NCBI GenBank assembly: GCA_030263375.1
Contig: SZOV01000001.1
Coordinates: 1 to 64,000, forward strand
Source: Deltaproteobacteria bacterium PRO3
GTDB taxonomy: Bacteria > UBA10199 > DSSB01
Direction: 5' to 3'
DNA length: 64,000 nt
Numbering within the stretch: position 1 is the first letter of the stretch; each line of letters starts with the position of its first letter. A program made the position numbers and the translations under genes. A model generated the notes under the pieces. That model did not search any database, was not told the DNA's origin, and saw only the letters and a program-made list of their open reading frames with translations. This document shows, piece after piece, positions 1 to 7,140 of the stretch.

Positions 1-129
1 AGCTGGTTCGCACGAAAATTTAGGGTCTTCCTTCGTCAGCCCCTAAATTTTGTGCTCTCTCAGCTTTTTTTCCGCTCCTACGCCCTCCCTCCTGCCTGAC
101 GGTCTGGGAGAGGGTATCGCCTCACGGCC
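1..129 (-). ncRNA. Structured RNA element, copy M (3' part outside the window)
   Basis: Read on the minus strand, this repeats the plan of the element at 437-625. In 5' to 3' order it has a 29-nt outer arm (129 to 101), an unpaired G-rich block (100 to 76), a middle-stem arm (75 to 61), AGAGA (60 to 56), GCAC pairing with GTGC (13 to 10), and an 11-bp apical helix (51 to 41 with 25 to 15). The 15-nt apical loop GCTGACGAAGGAAGA and the GAAC strand follow. All unpaired blocks match the other copy exactly, while the apical helix and visible middle helix differ by paired changes. The sequence stops inside the middle stem at base 1, so the outer 3' arm is not seen. I know no family with this plan. 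Confidence 0.6.
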
Positions 130-436
130 TCCGATATAGTTTTAAAGAAGAAACCCAATCGAGTTCCTCAGTAAAACACTACCGCCCCCCAATCTGCGGA
201 GGGGTGAGAATCTTCAACCCTCACAGACTTGGCAAAATCGACCGGCCTTTTCATATTTAGGTCGGCATAAAATGAATTGAATTTCAGTCGATATCCGTGG
301 GCCAGCGTCCAAAAATCGAACACTATTCAAATTCTAAAGATCCATTTCGTCCCATATTGTTGTCCTCTTCCGTTTTTTTTCGGGCTGAAATCCGATTTTG
401 TGGGCTTAGAAAACTAATCCTCGATTTCGACTCCTA
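130..436. other. Spacer between the two divergent RNA elements, no gene seen
   Basis: About 300 bases, more AT-rich than the neighbouring genes, separate the 5' ends of the two structured elements. I see no convincing reading frame. The geometry makes it the natural place for divergent promoters reading into each element. On the minus strand the stretch near 135-155 holds TTGGGT and TATATC, but at a spacing shorter than usual, so no promoter is claimed. Confidence 0.4.
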
Positions 437-625
437 GGCCGGGAGGGGATGTGGTTCTTCAGACCGTCAGGCAGGAGGGAGGGCGTAGGAGCGCTAAAAA
501 GGCCTAGAGAGCACTCCAGTTAGAGGCTGACGAAGGAAGACTCTAACTGGATGTGCGAACAGGCCTTTTTAGTGCGAGTAGCCCGACCGGGCCGTAGGTC
601 TGAAGAACCACATCCCCTCCCGGCC
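437..625 (+). ncRNA. Structured RNA element, copy P (complete, about 189 nt)
   Basis: A perfect 29-bp outer helix (437-465 with 597-625) closes a large asymmetric internal loop. Its 5' side (466-490) is G-rich and identical to the other copy. Its 3' side (576-596) can form a small GCCC-GACC-GGGC hairpin at 581-592. A 15-bp middle helix follows (491-505 with 561-575, one G-U pair), then an internal loop AGAGA/GAAC (506-510, 557-560) and a GCAC/GTGC helix (511-514, 553-556). The tip is an 11-bp helix (515-525 with 541-551) with the 15-nt loop GCTGACGAAGGAAGA. Compared with copy M, loops are invariant and helices covary. It ends 58 bases before yifB, so it could be an independent RNA or a leader. 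Topology loosely recalls 6S RNA, but I see no 6S sequence signature. A DNA-level mobile repeat is the main alternative. Confidence 0.7.
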
Positions 626-683
626 GGTGGGTGGCGACGAGCACAGATCAACGGAGCACGGATTTTGCAGACCAGAGCCTTGC

Positions 684-2213
684 ATGCCCATCGCCACCCT
701 ACTCTCCGCCGGCCTCCAAGGCATCGACGCCACCCCGATCCACGTCGAGGTCGATATCACCCGCGGCCTGCCCGGCTGGTCGACGGTCGGCCTGGCGGAG
801 AGCGCGGTCCGCGAGTCGAAGGACCGGGTCATTTCGTCGATTCATAACTGCGGCTATCAATTTCCCTTCCGGCGCATCACCCTCAACCTGGCCCCCGCCG
901 ACGTCAAGAAGAGCGGCACGGCCTTCGACCTGCCGATCGCGATCGGCCTCTTGGCCGCGGCCGAATTGCTTCCGGTCGAGTCGCTCCAAGGCTACGGCTT
1001 CCTGGGCGAGCTCTCGCTGGACGGGGGCCTCCGGCCGATCCGCGGCGCCCTCTCCGCCGCAGCCTTGGCCAAAGAAAAGGGCTGGCGCGGCCTGATCCTG
1101 CCCCTCGAGAATCTCCACGAGGCCGGCCTCATCCCGGAGGTCACGGCCTTGGGCGCCCGCAGCCTGCCCGAGGTCGTGGAGTTCCTGAAGGGCCGCGGTC
1201 CCCTTCCCCTGGCGACGGAGCTCCCACCGCCCCGCCCTCCCAAAGCGCCCCACCTGCCGGACCTCGCCGAAGTCCAAGGCCAGGGCCACGCCAAGCGCGC
1301 CCTCGAGGTCGCCGCCGCCGGCTTCCACAACCTGATGATGGTGGGCCCGCCCGGCACCGGCAAGACGCTCCTGGCCAGCTGCCTCCCCTCGATCCTGCCG
1401 CCGATGAGTCGCGAGGAGAGCCTGACCACGACGAAAATCTACAGCTTGGTCGGCAGGCTCCCGCCCGAGACGGGCCTGCTCACCGAGCGGCCCTTTCGCG
1501 CCCCGCACCATACGATCTCGGAAGCCGGCCTGATCGGGGGCGGCGGCGTCCCGAGGCCCGGCGAGGCGAGCCTCGCCCATAACGGGGTCCTGTTTCTGGA
1601 CGAGATCGGCGAATTCAAGCGCCACGTCCTAGAGGCCCTGCGCCAGCCCTTGGAGAGCCACGGGGTGACCATCGCCCGGGCCCGGCACAGCCTGAGCTAT
1701 CCGGCGCGCTTCCTGCTGGCCGCCGCAATGAACCCCTGCCCCTGCGGCCATCTCGGCAACGCCCGCGTCCCCTGCGTCTGCCCGCCGGCCTCGGTGCAGC
1801 GCTACCAAAGCAAGGTCAGCGGCCCGCTGCTGGACCGTTTCGACCTGCGCCTGACCGTCCCCGCCCTCGATTTTGCGGCCTTGAAGGCGAACGCGCGGGG
1901 CGAAAGCAGCCGCGAGGTCCGCGAGCGCGTCGCCCGGGCCCAGGAACGGCAAAGCCGCCGCCTGTCGGGAGAGGGCCTGTCCTTCAACTCGCAGATGGGA
2001 CCGGCGGAGCTGCGGAGGCATGGACGCCTGGACGCGGCCTCGGAGGAATTGTTGAAAACGGCGGTGGAAAAATGGGGTTGGTCGGCGCGGGCCTATCATC
2101 GGGTCTTGAAGGTGGCGAGGACGATCGCGGATCTGGCGGGAGCGGAACGGATCGCGGCCGAGCATCTGAGCGAGGCGATGGCCTATCGCTCGGAGGAGGC
2201 GCAGCCAGTTTAA
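684..2213 (+). CDS. yifB: YifB/ComM-type Mg-chelatase-family AAA+ ATPase
   Basis: The 509-residue product begins MPIATLLSAGLQGIDA and runs into the family's N-terminal S5-fold ChlI-like domain (EVDITRGLPGW, TVGLAESAVRESKDR). The Mg-chelatase AAA+ core has Walker A GPPGTGKT near residues 222-229 and Walker B VLFLDEIGEF near 300. A cysteine cluster NPCPCGHLG and a C-terminal helical Mg_chelatase_C region (ARAYHRVLKVARTIADL) follow. Homologues such as ComM act as branch-migration helicases on recombination intermediates during natural transformation. I chose the ATG at 684 because family homology starts there; an upstream GTG at 627 would add 19 residues with no family match. No clear Shine-Dalgarno sequence precedes it. 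Its end overlaps the stop of the convergent small gene by 4 bases. Confidence 0.93.
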   Translation: MPIATLLSAGLQGIDATPIHVEVDITRGLPGWSTVGLAESAVRESKDRVISSIHNCGYQFPFRRITLNLAPADVKKSGTAFDLPIAIGLLAAAELLPVESLQGYGFLGELSLDGGLRPIRGALSAAALAKEKGWRGLILPLENLHEAGLIPEVTALGARSLPEVVEFLKGRGPLPLATELPPPRPPKAPHLPDLAEVQGQGHAKRALEVAAAGFHNLMMVGPPGTGKTLLASCLPSILPPMSREESLTTTKIYSLVGRLPPETGLLTERPFRAPHHTISEAGLIGGGGVPRPGEASLAHNGVLFLDEIGEFKRHVLEALRQPLESHGVTIARARHSLSYPARFLLAAAMNPCPCGHLGNARVPCVCPPASVQRYQSKVSGPLLDRFDLRLTVPALDFAALKANARGESSREVRERVARAQERQSRRLSGEGLSFNSQMGPAELRRHGRLDAASEELLKTAVEKWGWSARAYHRVLKVARTIADLAGAERIAAEHLSEAMAYRSEEAQPV

Positions 2214-2503
2214 ATGCCCAAAAGCCTCGCGCGCTGCGAGTCTTCGTTCACCACCTCGGCGAGGTAGTCGGTGAGTCCGTCGATCAAGGCGGGCACCTTG
2301 AAGACTTCGGTCAGGCTGGCCTCGACCTTTTTGCGGAGCTTCAGCTTGGCCTTGGCGGTGTTCAATTTGAGGGGACCGATCCCCCGCACTTGGGCGGCGA
2401 AAAAGGCCGACTCTTGGAGCGCGGACTCGGGCTTGGGAAAATCTCCTTGCGGAGCTTCCTCGGGTGCGAAAACGGGGCGAGTGCTCACTTTGCTGACTTT
2501 CAT
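2210..2503 (-). CDS. Hypothetical 97-residue protein
   Basis: I do not recognise this protein. It is basic in its middle (a KAKLKLRKK-type stretch), predicted mostly helical after residue 25, and has no signal peptide or membrane segment. The first 25 residues are Pro-rich and probably disordered. The frame is open over its whole length with GC-rich third positions like the host genes, and it converges tail to tail with yifB with a 4-base overlap. The ATG at 2503 lacks a strong ribosome binding site. It may be a spurious open frame, but length and codon use favour a real small gene. Confidence 0.5.
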   Translation of the reverse strand: MKVSKVSTRPVFAPEEAPQGDFPKPESALQESAFFAAQVRGIGPLKLNTAKAKLKLRKKVEASLTEVFKVPALIDGLTDYLAEVVNEDSQRARLLGI

Positions 2504-2743
2504 AGAATAAGTATTTCGGGAACGAGAGTGTGTCGGTGCCGCCGCGCATTTGTTGCTAAGAATTTTCTAATAATTCCGCAATTTTATGCCATTGATTCTG
2601 TACGAAATAACGCCTTCAAAAATCTCGAAACAATCCCTCGGTTTTTCCCCGGCCGGCCCGAAAATCGGCGTTTACAAGGCCGGAATCGCAATGCTATAGG
2701 CGCACCTCCAGTCACATTCCAGCTTTCAACGAGAAAGGTATAT
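2504..2743. other. Divergent intergenic region upstream of inositol-phosphate synthase
   Basis: These 240 bases separate the leftward small gene from the rightward inositol-phosphate synthase gene and must carry both start regions. The stretch is locally AT-rich (around 2555-2640), as expected of a promoter. GAGAAAGG at 2731-2738 is the ribosome binding site for the ATG at 2744. No promoter matched well enough to name, and no terminator or RNA gene was seen. Confidence 0.4.
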
Positions 2744-4057
2744 ATGATCGAAAAGGGAACTCCCATTGAAGCCGCACAGGGAAAATTGGGCATCTTGCTC
2801 GTCGGCCTGGGCGCCGTCAGCACCACCTTTGTCGCCGGCGTCGAGCTGATCAAGCGCGGCCTCGCCAAACCCATCGGTTCCCTCACCCAGCTGGGCCACA
2901 TCCGTCTCGGAAAACGTACAGACAAAAAGAATCCCCTCGTCAAAGACTTCGTCCCCATCACCAAGCTCGAGGACCTGGTCTTCGGGGCCTGGGACATCTT
3001 CCCCGACAACGCCTACGAGGCGGCGACCAAGGCCGGCGTCCTCAAGCAGAGCGACCTCGACGCCGTCAAAGAACCCCTGCAACAGCTGAAACCCTTCGCC
3101 GGGGCCTTCGACCAAAATTTCGTGAAGAAGCTGGAAGGCAAGCACGTCAAGAAGGGCACCCGCCGCGAGCTGGCCGACCAAGTCATCCAGGACATCGAAA
3201 ACTTCAAGAAGCAGAGCGGCGCCAAGCGCGTCGTAGTGATCTGGTGCGGCTCCACCGAGGTCTTCATCCAGCCCGGCCCCGCGCACGCCAGCCTGAAGGC
3301 CTTCGAGGCCGCCCTCGACAAGGACGACAAGACGATCTCCCCCAGCATGATCTACGCCTACGCGGCCCTTAAGCTGGGCATCCCCTTCGCCAACGGCGCG
3401 CCCAACCTGACGACCGACACCCCGGCCCTGCTCGAGCTGGCGCAGGAGACCAAGGCGCCGGTCTCCGGCAAGGACTTCAAGACGGGCCAGACCCTCATGA
3501 AGACCATCCTCGCCCCCGGCCTCAAGGCCCGCTACCTGGGCCTCTCCGGCTGGTTCTCCAGCAACATCCTCGGCAACCGCGACGGCGAGGTCTTGGACGA
3601 TCCCGATTCCTTCAAGACGAAGGAAGAGAGCAAGCTGGGCGTCCTCGACACCATCCTGCAACCCGAGCTCTACCCGGACCTCTACGGCAACTTCTACCAC
3701 AAGGTCCGCATCCACTATTACCCGCCCCGCGGCGACAACAAAGAGGGCTGGGACAACATCGACCTGGTCGGCTGGTGCGGCTACGACATGCAGCTGAAGA
3801 TCGATTTTCTCTGCCGTGACAGCATCCTGGCCGCCCCGCTGGTGCTCGACCTCGTCCTCTTCATGGACCTGGCCAAGCGCGCCGGCATGAAGGGCATCCA
3901 GGAGTGGCTCTCCTTCTACTACAAGTCGCCGATGACCGCGCCGGGGCTCTATCCCGAGCACAACCTCTTCATCCAAGAGATGAAGCTGAAGAACACCCTG
4001 CGCTACCTGATGGGCGAAGAGCAGATCACGCACCTGGGTCTGGATTATTACGAATAA
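2744..4057 (+). CDS. ino1: myo-inositol-1-phosphate synthase
   Basis: This enzyme converts glucose 6-phosphate to 1D-myo-inositol 3-phosphate using NAD internally, the first step toward inositol lipids and soluble inositol compounds. The 437-residue protein opens with a Rossmann signature (GILLVGLGAVSTT near residues 14-26). Family blocks include VVIWCGSTE, GIPFANGAPNLT, SGKDFKTGQT, the ILGNRDGEVL region and KIDFLCRDSILAAPLVLDL. The length suits the long bacterial form, between the short actinobacterial/archaeal enzymes and the eukaryotic Ino1. The ATG at 2744 follows GAGAAAGG with good spacing; the frame is open further upstream but without family homology. The secreted glycosidase gene starts 15 bases after its stop, so the two are probably co-transcribed. 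Confidence 0.93.
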   Translation: MIEKGTPIEAAQGKLGILLVGLGAVSTTFVAGVELIKRGLAKPIGSLTQLGHIRLGKRTDKKNPLVKDFVPITKLEDLVFGAWDIFPDNAYEAATKAGVLKQSDLDAVKEPLQQLKPFAGAFDQNFVKKLEGKHVKKGTRRELADQVIQDIENFKKQSGAKRVVVIWCGSTEVFIQPGPAHASLKAFEAALDKDDKTISPSMIYAYAALKLGIPFANGAPNLTTDTPALLELAQETKAPVSGKDFKTGQTLMKTILAPGLKARYLGLSGWFSSNILGNRDGEVLDDPDSFKTKEESKLGVLDTILQPELYPDLYGNFYHKVRIHYYPPRGDNKEGWDNIDLVGWCGYDMQLKIDFLCRDSILAAPLVLDLVLFMDLAKRAGMKGIQEWLSFYYKSPMTAPGLYPEHNLFIQEMKLKNTLRYLMGEEQITHLGLDYYE

Positions 4058-4072
4058 ATCCCGCGGTGGCTT

Positions 4073-5365
4073 ATGCGAGGCCTTGGTGTCTTTGCCGAGA
4101 TTGTAGGGGTCGTTCGCGAACGGCCCTTACGTTTCCTCGCCACGGCCTTGCTTTCTTTAGTGGCCCTGCTGGCCTCCGCCTCCGCCCAGGCCCGCGCCCC
4201 GCACCCCAGCATCCCTCCTCCCGTCGTCCCCGAGGGTTTCGGAGTCAACATCCACTTCACCGATCCCCAACCCGGCGAGATGAAGAAGATCGCCGAGTCC
4301 GGCGCGCGCTGGGTGCGGATGGACTTGCATTGGGACACCACGGAGAGAGAAAAAGGCGTCTACGACTTCAGCGCTTACGACCGCCTGGTTCAAGCCTTGG
4401 ACGAGCACGGGCTGAAGGCCCTGTTCATCCTCGACTACGGCCACCCGCTCTACGACGGCGGCCTGGCCCCGCGCGACGAGGCGACGCGCCAGGCCTTCGC
4501 CCGCTGGGCCACCGAGGCCGCGCGCCGCTATGCGAAGAAGGGTTACCTCTGGGAGGTCTGGAACGAGCCCAACCAGAAGATGTTTTGGCGCCCCAAGCCT
4601 AACGCGAAGGACTACGCCGCGCTCGCCCTGGCGGTGGCGCGGGCCTTCCGCGAGGCGGGCTTGGACGAGGCCTTGATCGGGCCGGCCACCTCGCGCATCG
4701 ACTTGGGCTTCCTCAAGACCTGCTTCAAGGCGGGATTGCTGGAGCACTGGGCGGCGATCTCGGTCCATCCCTACCGCATGTGGCTCCCGCCGGAGACGGC
4801 GGGCGTCTCCTACGACCGGCTCCGGGCCTTGCTGCGCCGCCAAGGCGCGGATGGCGATTTTCCCATTCTCTCCAGCGAATGGGGTTACTCCTCGGTGCAG
4901 TTCGGCCTCGACGCGGAGCTGCAGGGGAAATTCCTCGCCCGCATGTGGCTCTTCAACCTCGCCTCCGGCGTCCCGCTGTCGATCTGGTACGATTGGAAAA
5001 ACGACGGCAGCGATCCCAAGAACAACGAGCACAACTTCGGGATCGTGGGGACCGACCTGAATCCCAAACCTGCCTTCCACGCGGCCAAGACCCTGACGGA
5101 GGCCTTGGCCGGCCATCGTTTCGAGCGGCGCCTGCGCGTCGGCGACGCCAAGAATTACGTGCTGGAATTTTCGCGGGAGGGAAAGCCCCGCTGGGCGGCC
5201 TGGCGCAGTTCACCGAAGCCGGCGACGGTGATCTTGCCGGGCCTGACGGGGCGCTTCCATTCGGTGAGCCATGACGGGAAGGTCGTCAAGCTACTCACGG
5301 CGGGCCCCAAGGGGCTGCAACTGCGCCTGGGCGATGCCCCGCAATACCTGCAGGCCCTTCCCTAA
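4073..5365 (+). CDS. Secreted glycoside hydrolase, GH39/GH5-like (clan GH-A fold)
   Basis: A 430-residue protein with a short cytoplasmic start, a hydrophobic segment at about 20-40 ending ASAQA (signal peptide or anchor), then a TIM-barrel glycosidase domain. The acid/base glutamate is seen in WEVWNEPN (E165) and the probable nucleophile in ILSSEWGYSS (E269), the two-glutamate pattern of clan GH-A retaining enzymes. The N-terminal GVNIHFTD and WVRMDLHWDTTE blocks resemble GH39 and related families. The substrate cannot be read from sequence; an exported polysaccharide or envelope glycan is plausible. It lies 15 bases after the inositol-phosphate synthase gene and ends 9 bases before the convergent Wzi-family gene. 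Confidence 0.8.
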   Translation: MRGLGVFAEIVGVVRERPLRFLATALLSLVALLASASAQARAPHPSIPPPVVPEGFGVNIHFTDPQPGEMKKIAESGARWVRMDLHWDTTEREKGVYDFSAYDRLVQALDEHGLKALFILDYGHPLYDGGLAPRDEATRQAFARWATEAARRYAKKGYLWEVWNEPNQKMFWRPKPNAKDYAALALAVARAFREAGLDEALIGPATSRIDLGFLKTCFKAGLLEHWAAISVHPYRMWLPPETAGVSYDRLRALLRRQGADGDFPILSSEWGYSSVQFGLDAELQGKFLARMWLFNLASGVPLSIWYDWKNDGSDPKNNEHNFGIVGTDLNPKPAFHAAKTLTEALAGHRFERRLRVGDAKNYVLEFSREGKPRWAAWRSSPKPATVILPGLTGRFHSVSHDGKVVKLLTAGPKGLQLRLGDAPQYLQALP

Positions 5366-5373
5366 AAAGAAAG

Positions 5374-7107
5374 CTATCGCGGAAACCGCGTCCACCGGTC
5401 GAACTCGAAGCGCAGCCCGACCTCGCCCAGGAAATTATTGCGGTCGTTGCCGGCGACGAAGTTGAAGTTCTGCGCCCGCTCGTAGGCCAGTTGCGCCCGG
5501 ACCTGGAGGGGAAAACCCTGGACACGGTGCAGCCACTCCACCCGGCCGCGCAGCCGCCGCTCCTCGGGGCCGTCCGCCACCTTGGTGAAGATGAACTCCC
5601 CGGCGGGATCGACGACGGTCCAGAGATCGCTGCTGCGCGACTCAAAGGCCCCGTGGAAGCTCAAGAGGTTGCTTGGATCGACGTCCCAATTCACCGTGCC
5701 ATAGAGCCCCCAGGCGTTCGGCCCCAGGTTGTCGCCCATCAGGAATTGATTGAGCGTCCAACCGGAGACGAATTGGGCGTGCTCGTAGAAGCGCAGGCCG
5801 GTGCGGCGGTATTCCATCCGCAGGTCGATCGCGCCCGCTTCGTCGACGCGCGGCAGGTAGAAACCCGCCACGTAGGCGGCGTCGTCGACGAAGGCCTTCT
5901 TGGGCTTGCTGAAAGGATTATGGTTGTCGTCGAAGTTGGCCTCGACATAGAGCTCGAGCCCGCGCGCCGGGGGGATTCGGAAGCGGAAGTCCACCCCGCC
6001 GATATGGTTACCGATCTCGACCTGATTGACCCCGCCCGCTTGGTCGACCGGAAAGACGTCCCGCACCCGGTCGAAGAAAGAGGCCGGCGGCGAGCCGTCG
6101 CCGCCCGATTGGGTCAACAACGCGGCGCCGATCTCGAAAAAATTCAAGGGCTGTAGGCTCCACTTGTAACCGACCAGATAGGCGTTCGGAAAGTTCTGCT
6201 CGGGGCCGAGGTCCGCGTAGAAAAAGCTGATCTTGTTCGCCCCGAGGTATTTGAAGACCCAAGGCAGAAAGAAGGGCGAATCGTTGCTGATCTTCGCCAT
6301 ATCCAACCCGCGCGGGTTGGTCGAGAGCAGCTGGCCGGCCTCAATACCCTGTCCCCACATCAGGTTGTCGCGACCAATTTGGATCTCGAGGTTTTTCACC
6401 CAAAATTTCCCGTAGAGATTGAGGACGTCGGCGCGGTTTTGGTCGGGCGTGGCATTGCGGCCGAGGCCCAACTGAAAGCGGGGCCTCACCAGCATGGCGA
6501 AGTAATCCGAGGCCCTCAGCCAGGTCGTCGTCTCGAGGCCCAGGTTGGCGCCGTCGACGAGGTGCCGGCCCTGGCGGTAGTCGAGCAAGGGATTGATGAC
6601 GGCGTCGATCGAGCCGAGGCCGTTGCTCACCGGCAGGGGCTCGGCGGGGCTGGAGGCAACGCCGAGGTCGGCCTCGACCTTCTCGAGCAGGTGCACGGAA
6701 TACCACTTGGTCTCGCCCTCGAGGGCGCCGTTCTGCACCAGTTCTTCGTGGTAATCACGCTTCAGGCGCTCGAAGATCGGCTTGAGGTAGTCGAGACGCG
6801 CACGCAGCTTCTCCTTGCGCGATTCGGGGACCTGCGGGTCCTCGAGGGGGCCTTGCAGGCGCGGCAGGTGGACCATCGCCTCCTTCACGATACGAGCGAT
6901 CTCGCGCCGCGAGAAGGGACGCTGGCCCATGATGATCTTGTCGACCAGGCCGTGCGCGACCAATTTGTCGATGTCGCGGTAGACGGGATCGGTGACCGGC
7001 ACGTTGACCGAGGCCTGGCCGAAAACCGGCGCCGGCGGAAAGCTCGATGCGGCGCCCAACACGAAGAAAAACACGAGGAAATACCGGCGAATTCGCGAAA
7101 AACGCAT
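5374..7107 (-). CDS. Capsule-assembly Wzi-family outer-membrane beta-barrel (copy 1)
   Basis: The 577-residue protein has a signal peptide (RRYFLVFFFVLGAASSF, ending near VFGQA). A family-typical N-terminal helical bundle starts NVPVTDPVYRDIDKLVAHGLV. A long series of alternating beta strands rich in aromatic residues then ends in the outer-membrane pattern FEFDRWTRF. Wzi proteins sit in the outer membrane and help attach exported capsule to the cell surface. The family block GRDNLMWGQG is present. A clear paralogue lies at 14551-16203 with the same opening (VPIEDPVYRKLDKLAAHGLI). The MMPL gene ends 33 bases upstream on the same strand, so it may be the last gene of a leftward operon. Confidence 0.82.
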   Translation of the reverse strand: MRFSRIRRYFLVFFFVLGAASSFPPAPVFGQASVNVPVTDPVYRDIDKLVAHGLVDKIIMGQRPFSRREIARIVKEAMVHLPRLQGPLEDPQVPESRKEKLRARLDYLKPIFERLKRDYHEELVQNGALEGETKWYSVHLLEKVEADLGVASSPAEPLPVSNGLGSIDAVINPLLDYRQGRHLVDGANLGLETTTWLRASDYFAMLVRPRFQLGLGRNATPDQNRADVLNLYGKFWVKNLEIQIGRDNLMWGQGIEAGQLLSTNPRGLDMAKISNDSPFFLPWVFKYLGANKISFFYADLGPEQNFPNAYLVGYKWSLQPLNFFEIGAALLTQSGGDGSPPASFFDRVRDVFPVDQAGGVNQVEIGNHIGGVDFRFRIPPARGLELYVEANFDDNHNPFSKPKKAFVDDAAYVAGFYLPRVDEAGAIDLRMEYRRTGLRFYEHAQFVSGWTLNQFLMGDNLGPNAWGLYGTVNWDVDPSNLLSFHGAFESRSSDLWTVVDPAGEFIFTKVADGPEERRLRGRVEWLHRVQGFPLQVRAQLAYERAQNFNFVAGNDRNNFLGEVGLRFEFDRWTRFPR

Positions 7108-7140
7108 AGGGACTGGGACTAGCCGGGGCCTAAGGAGGCG

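Noticed and set aside
526-540. CTGACGA in the RNA apical loop, like the hammerhead ribozyme CUGANGA core
   Set aside because: There is no room for hammerhead stem II and no GAAA plus cleavage triplet in the right place; the motif sits in a closed hairpin loop.
437-625. Copy P as an integron attC site or retron RNA
   Set aside because: No attC R/L boxes or GTTRRRY core, and no reverse transcriptase nearby; the pattern of invariant loops fits neither.
551-847. Short rightward frame beginning inside the RNA element
   Set aside because: It crosses into yifB in another frame and has Arg/Pro/His-rich shadow composition.
699-1625. 308-codon frame opposite yifB
   Set aside because: Shadow frame with no family signature; yifB is clear on the other strand.
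2726-4033. 435-codon frame opposite inositol-phosphate synthase
   Set aside because: Antisense to a well-conserved enzyme, with low-complexity Val/Leu/Gly-rich translation.
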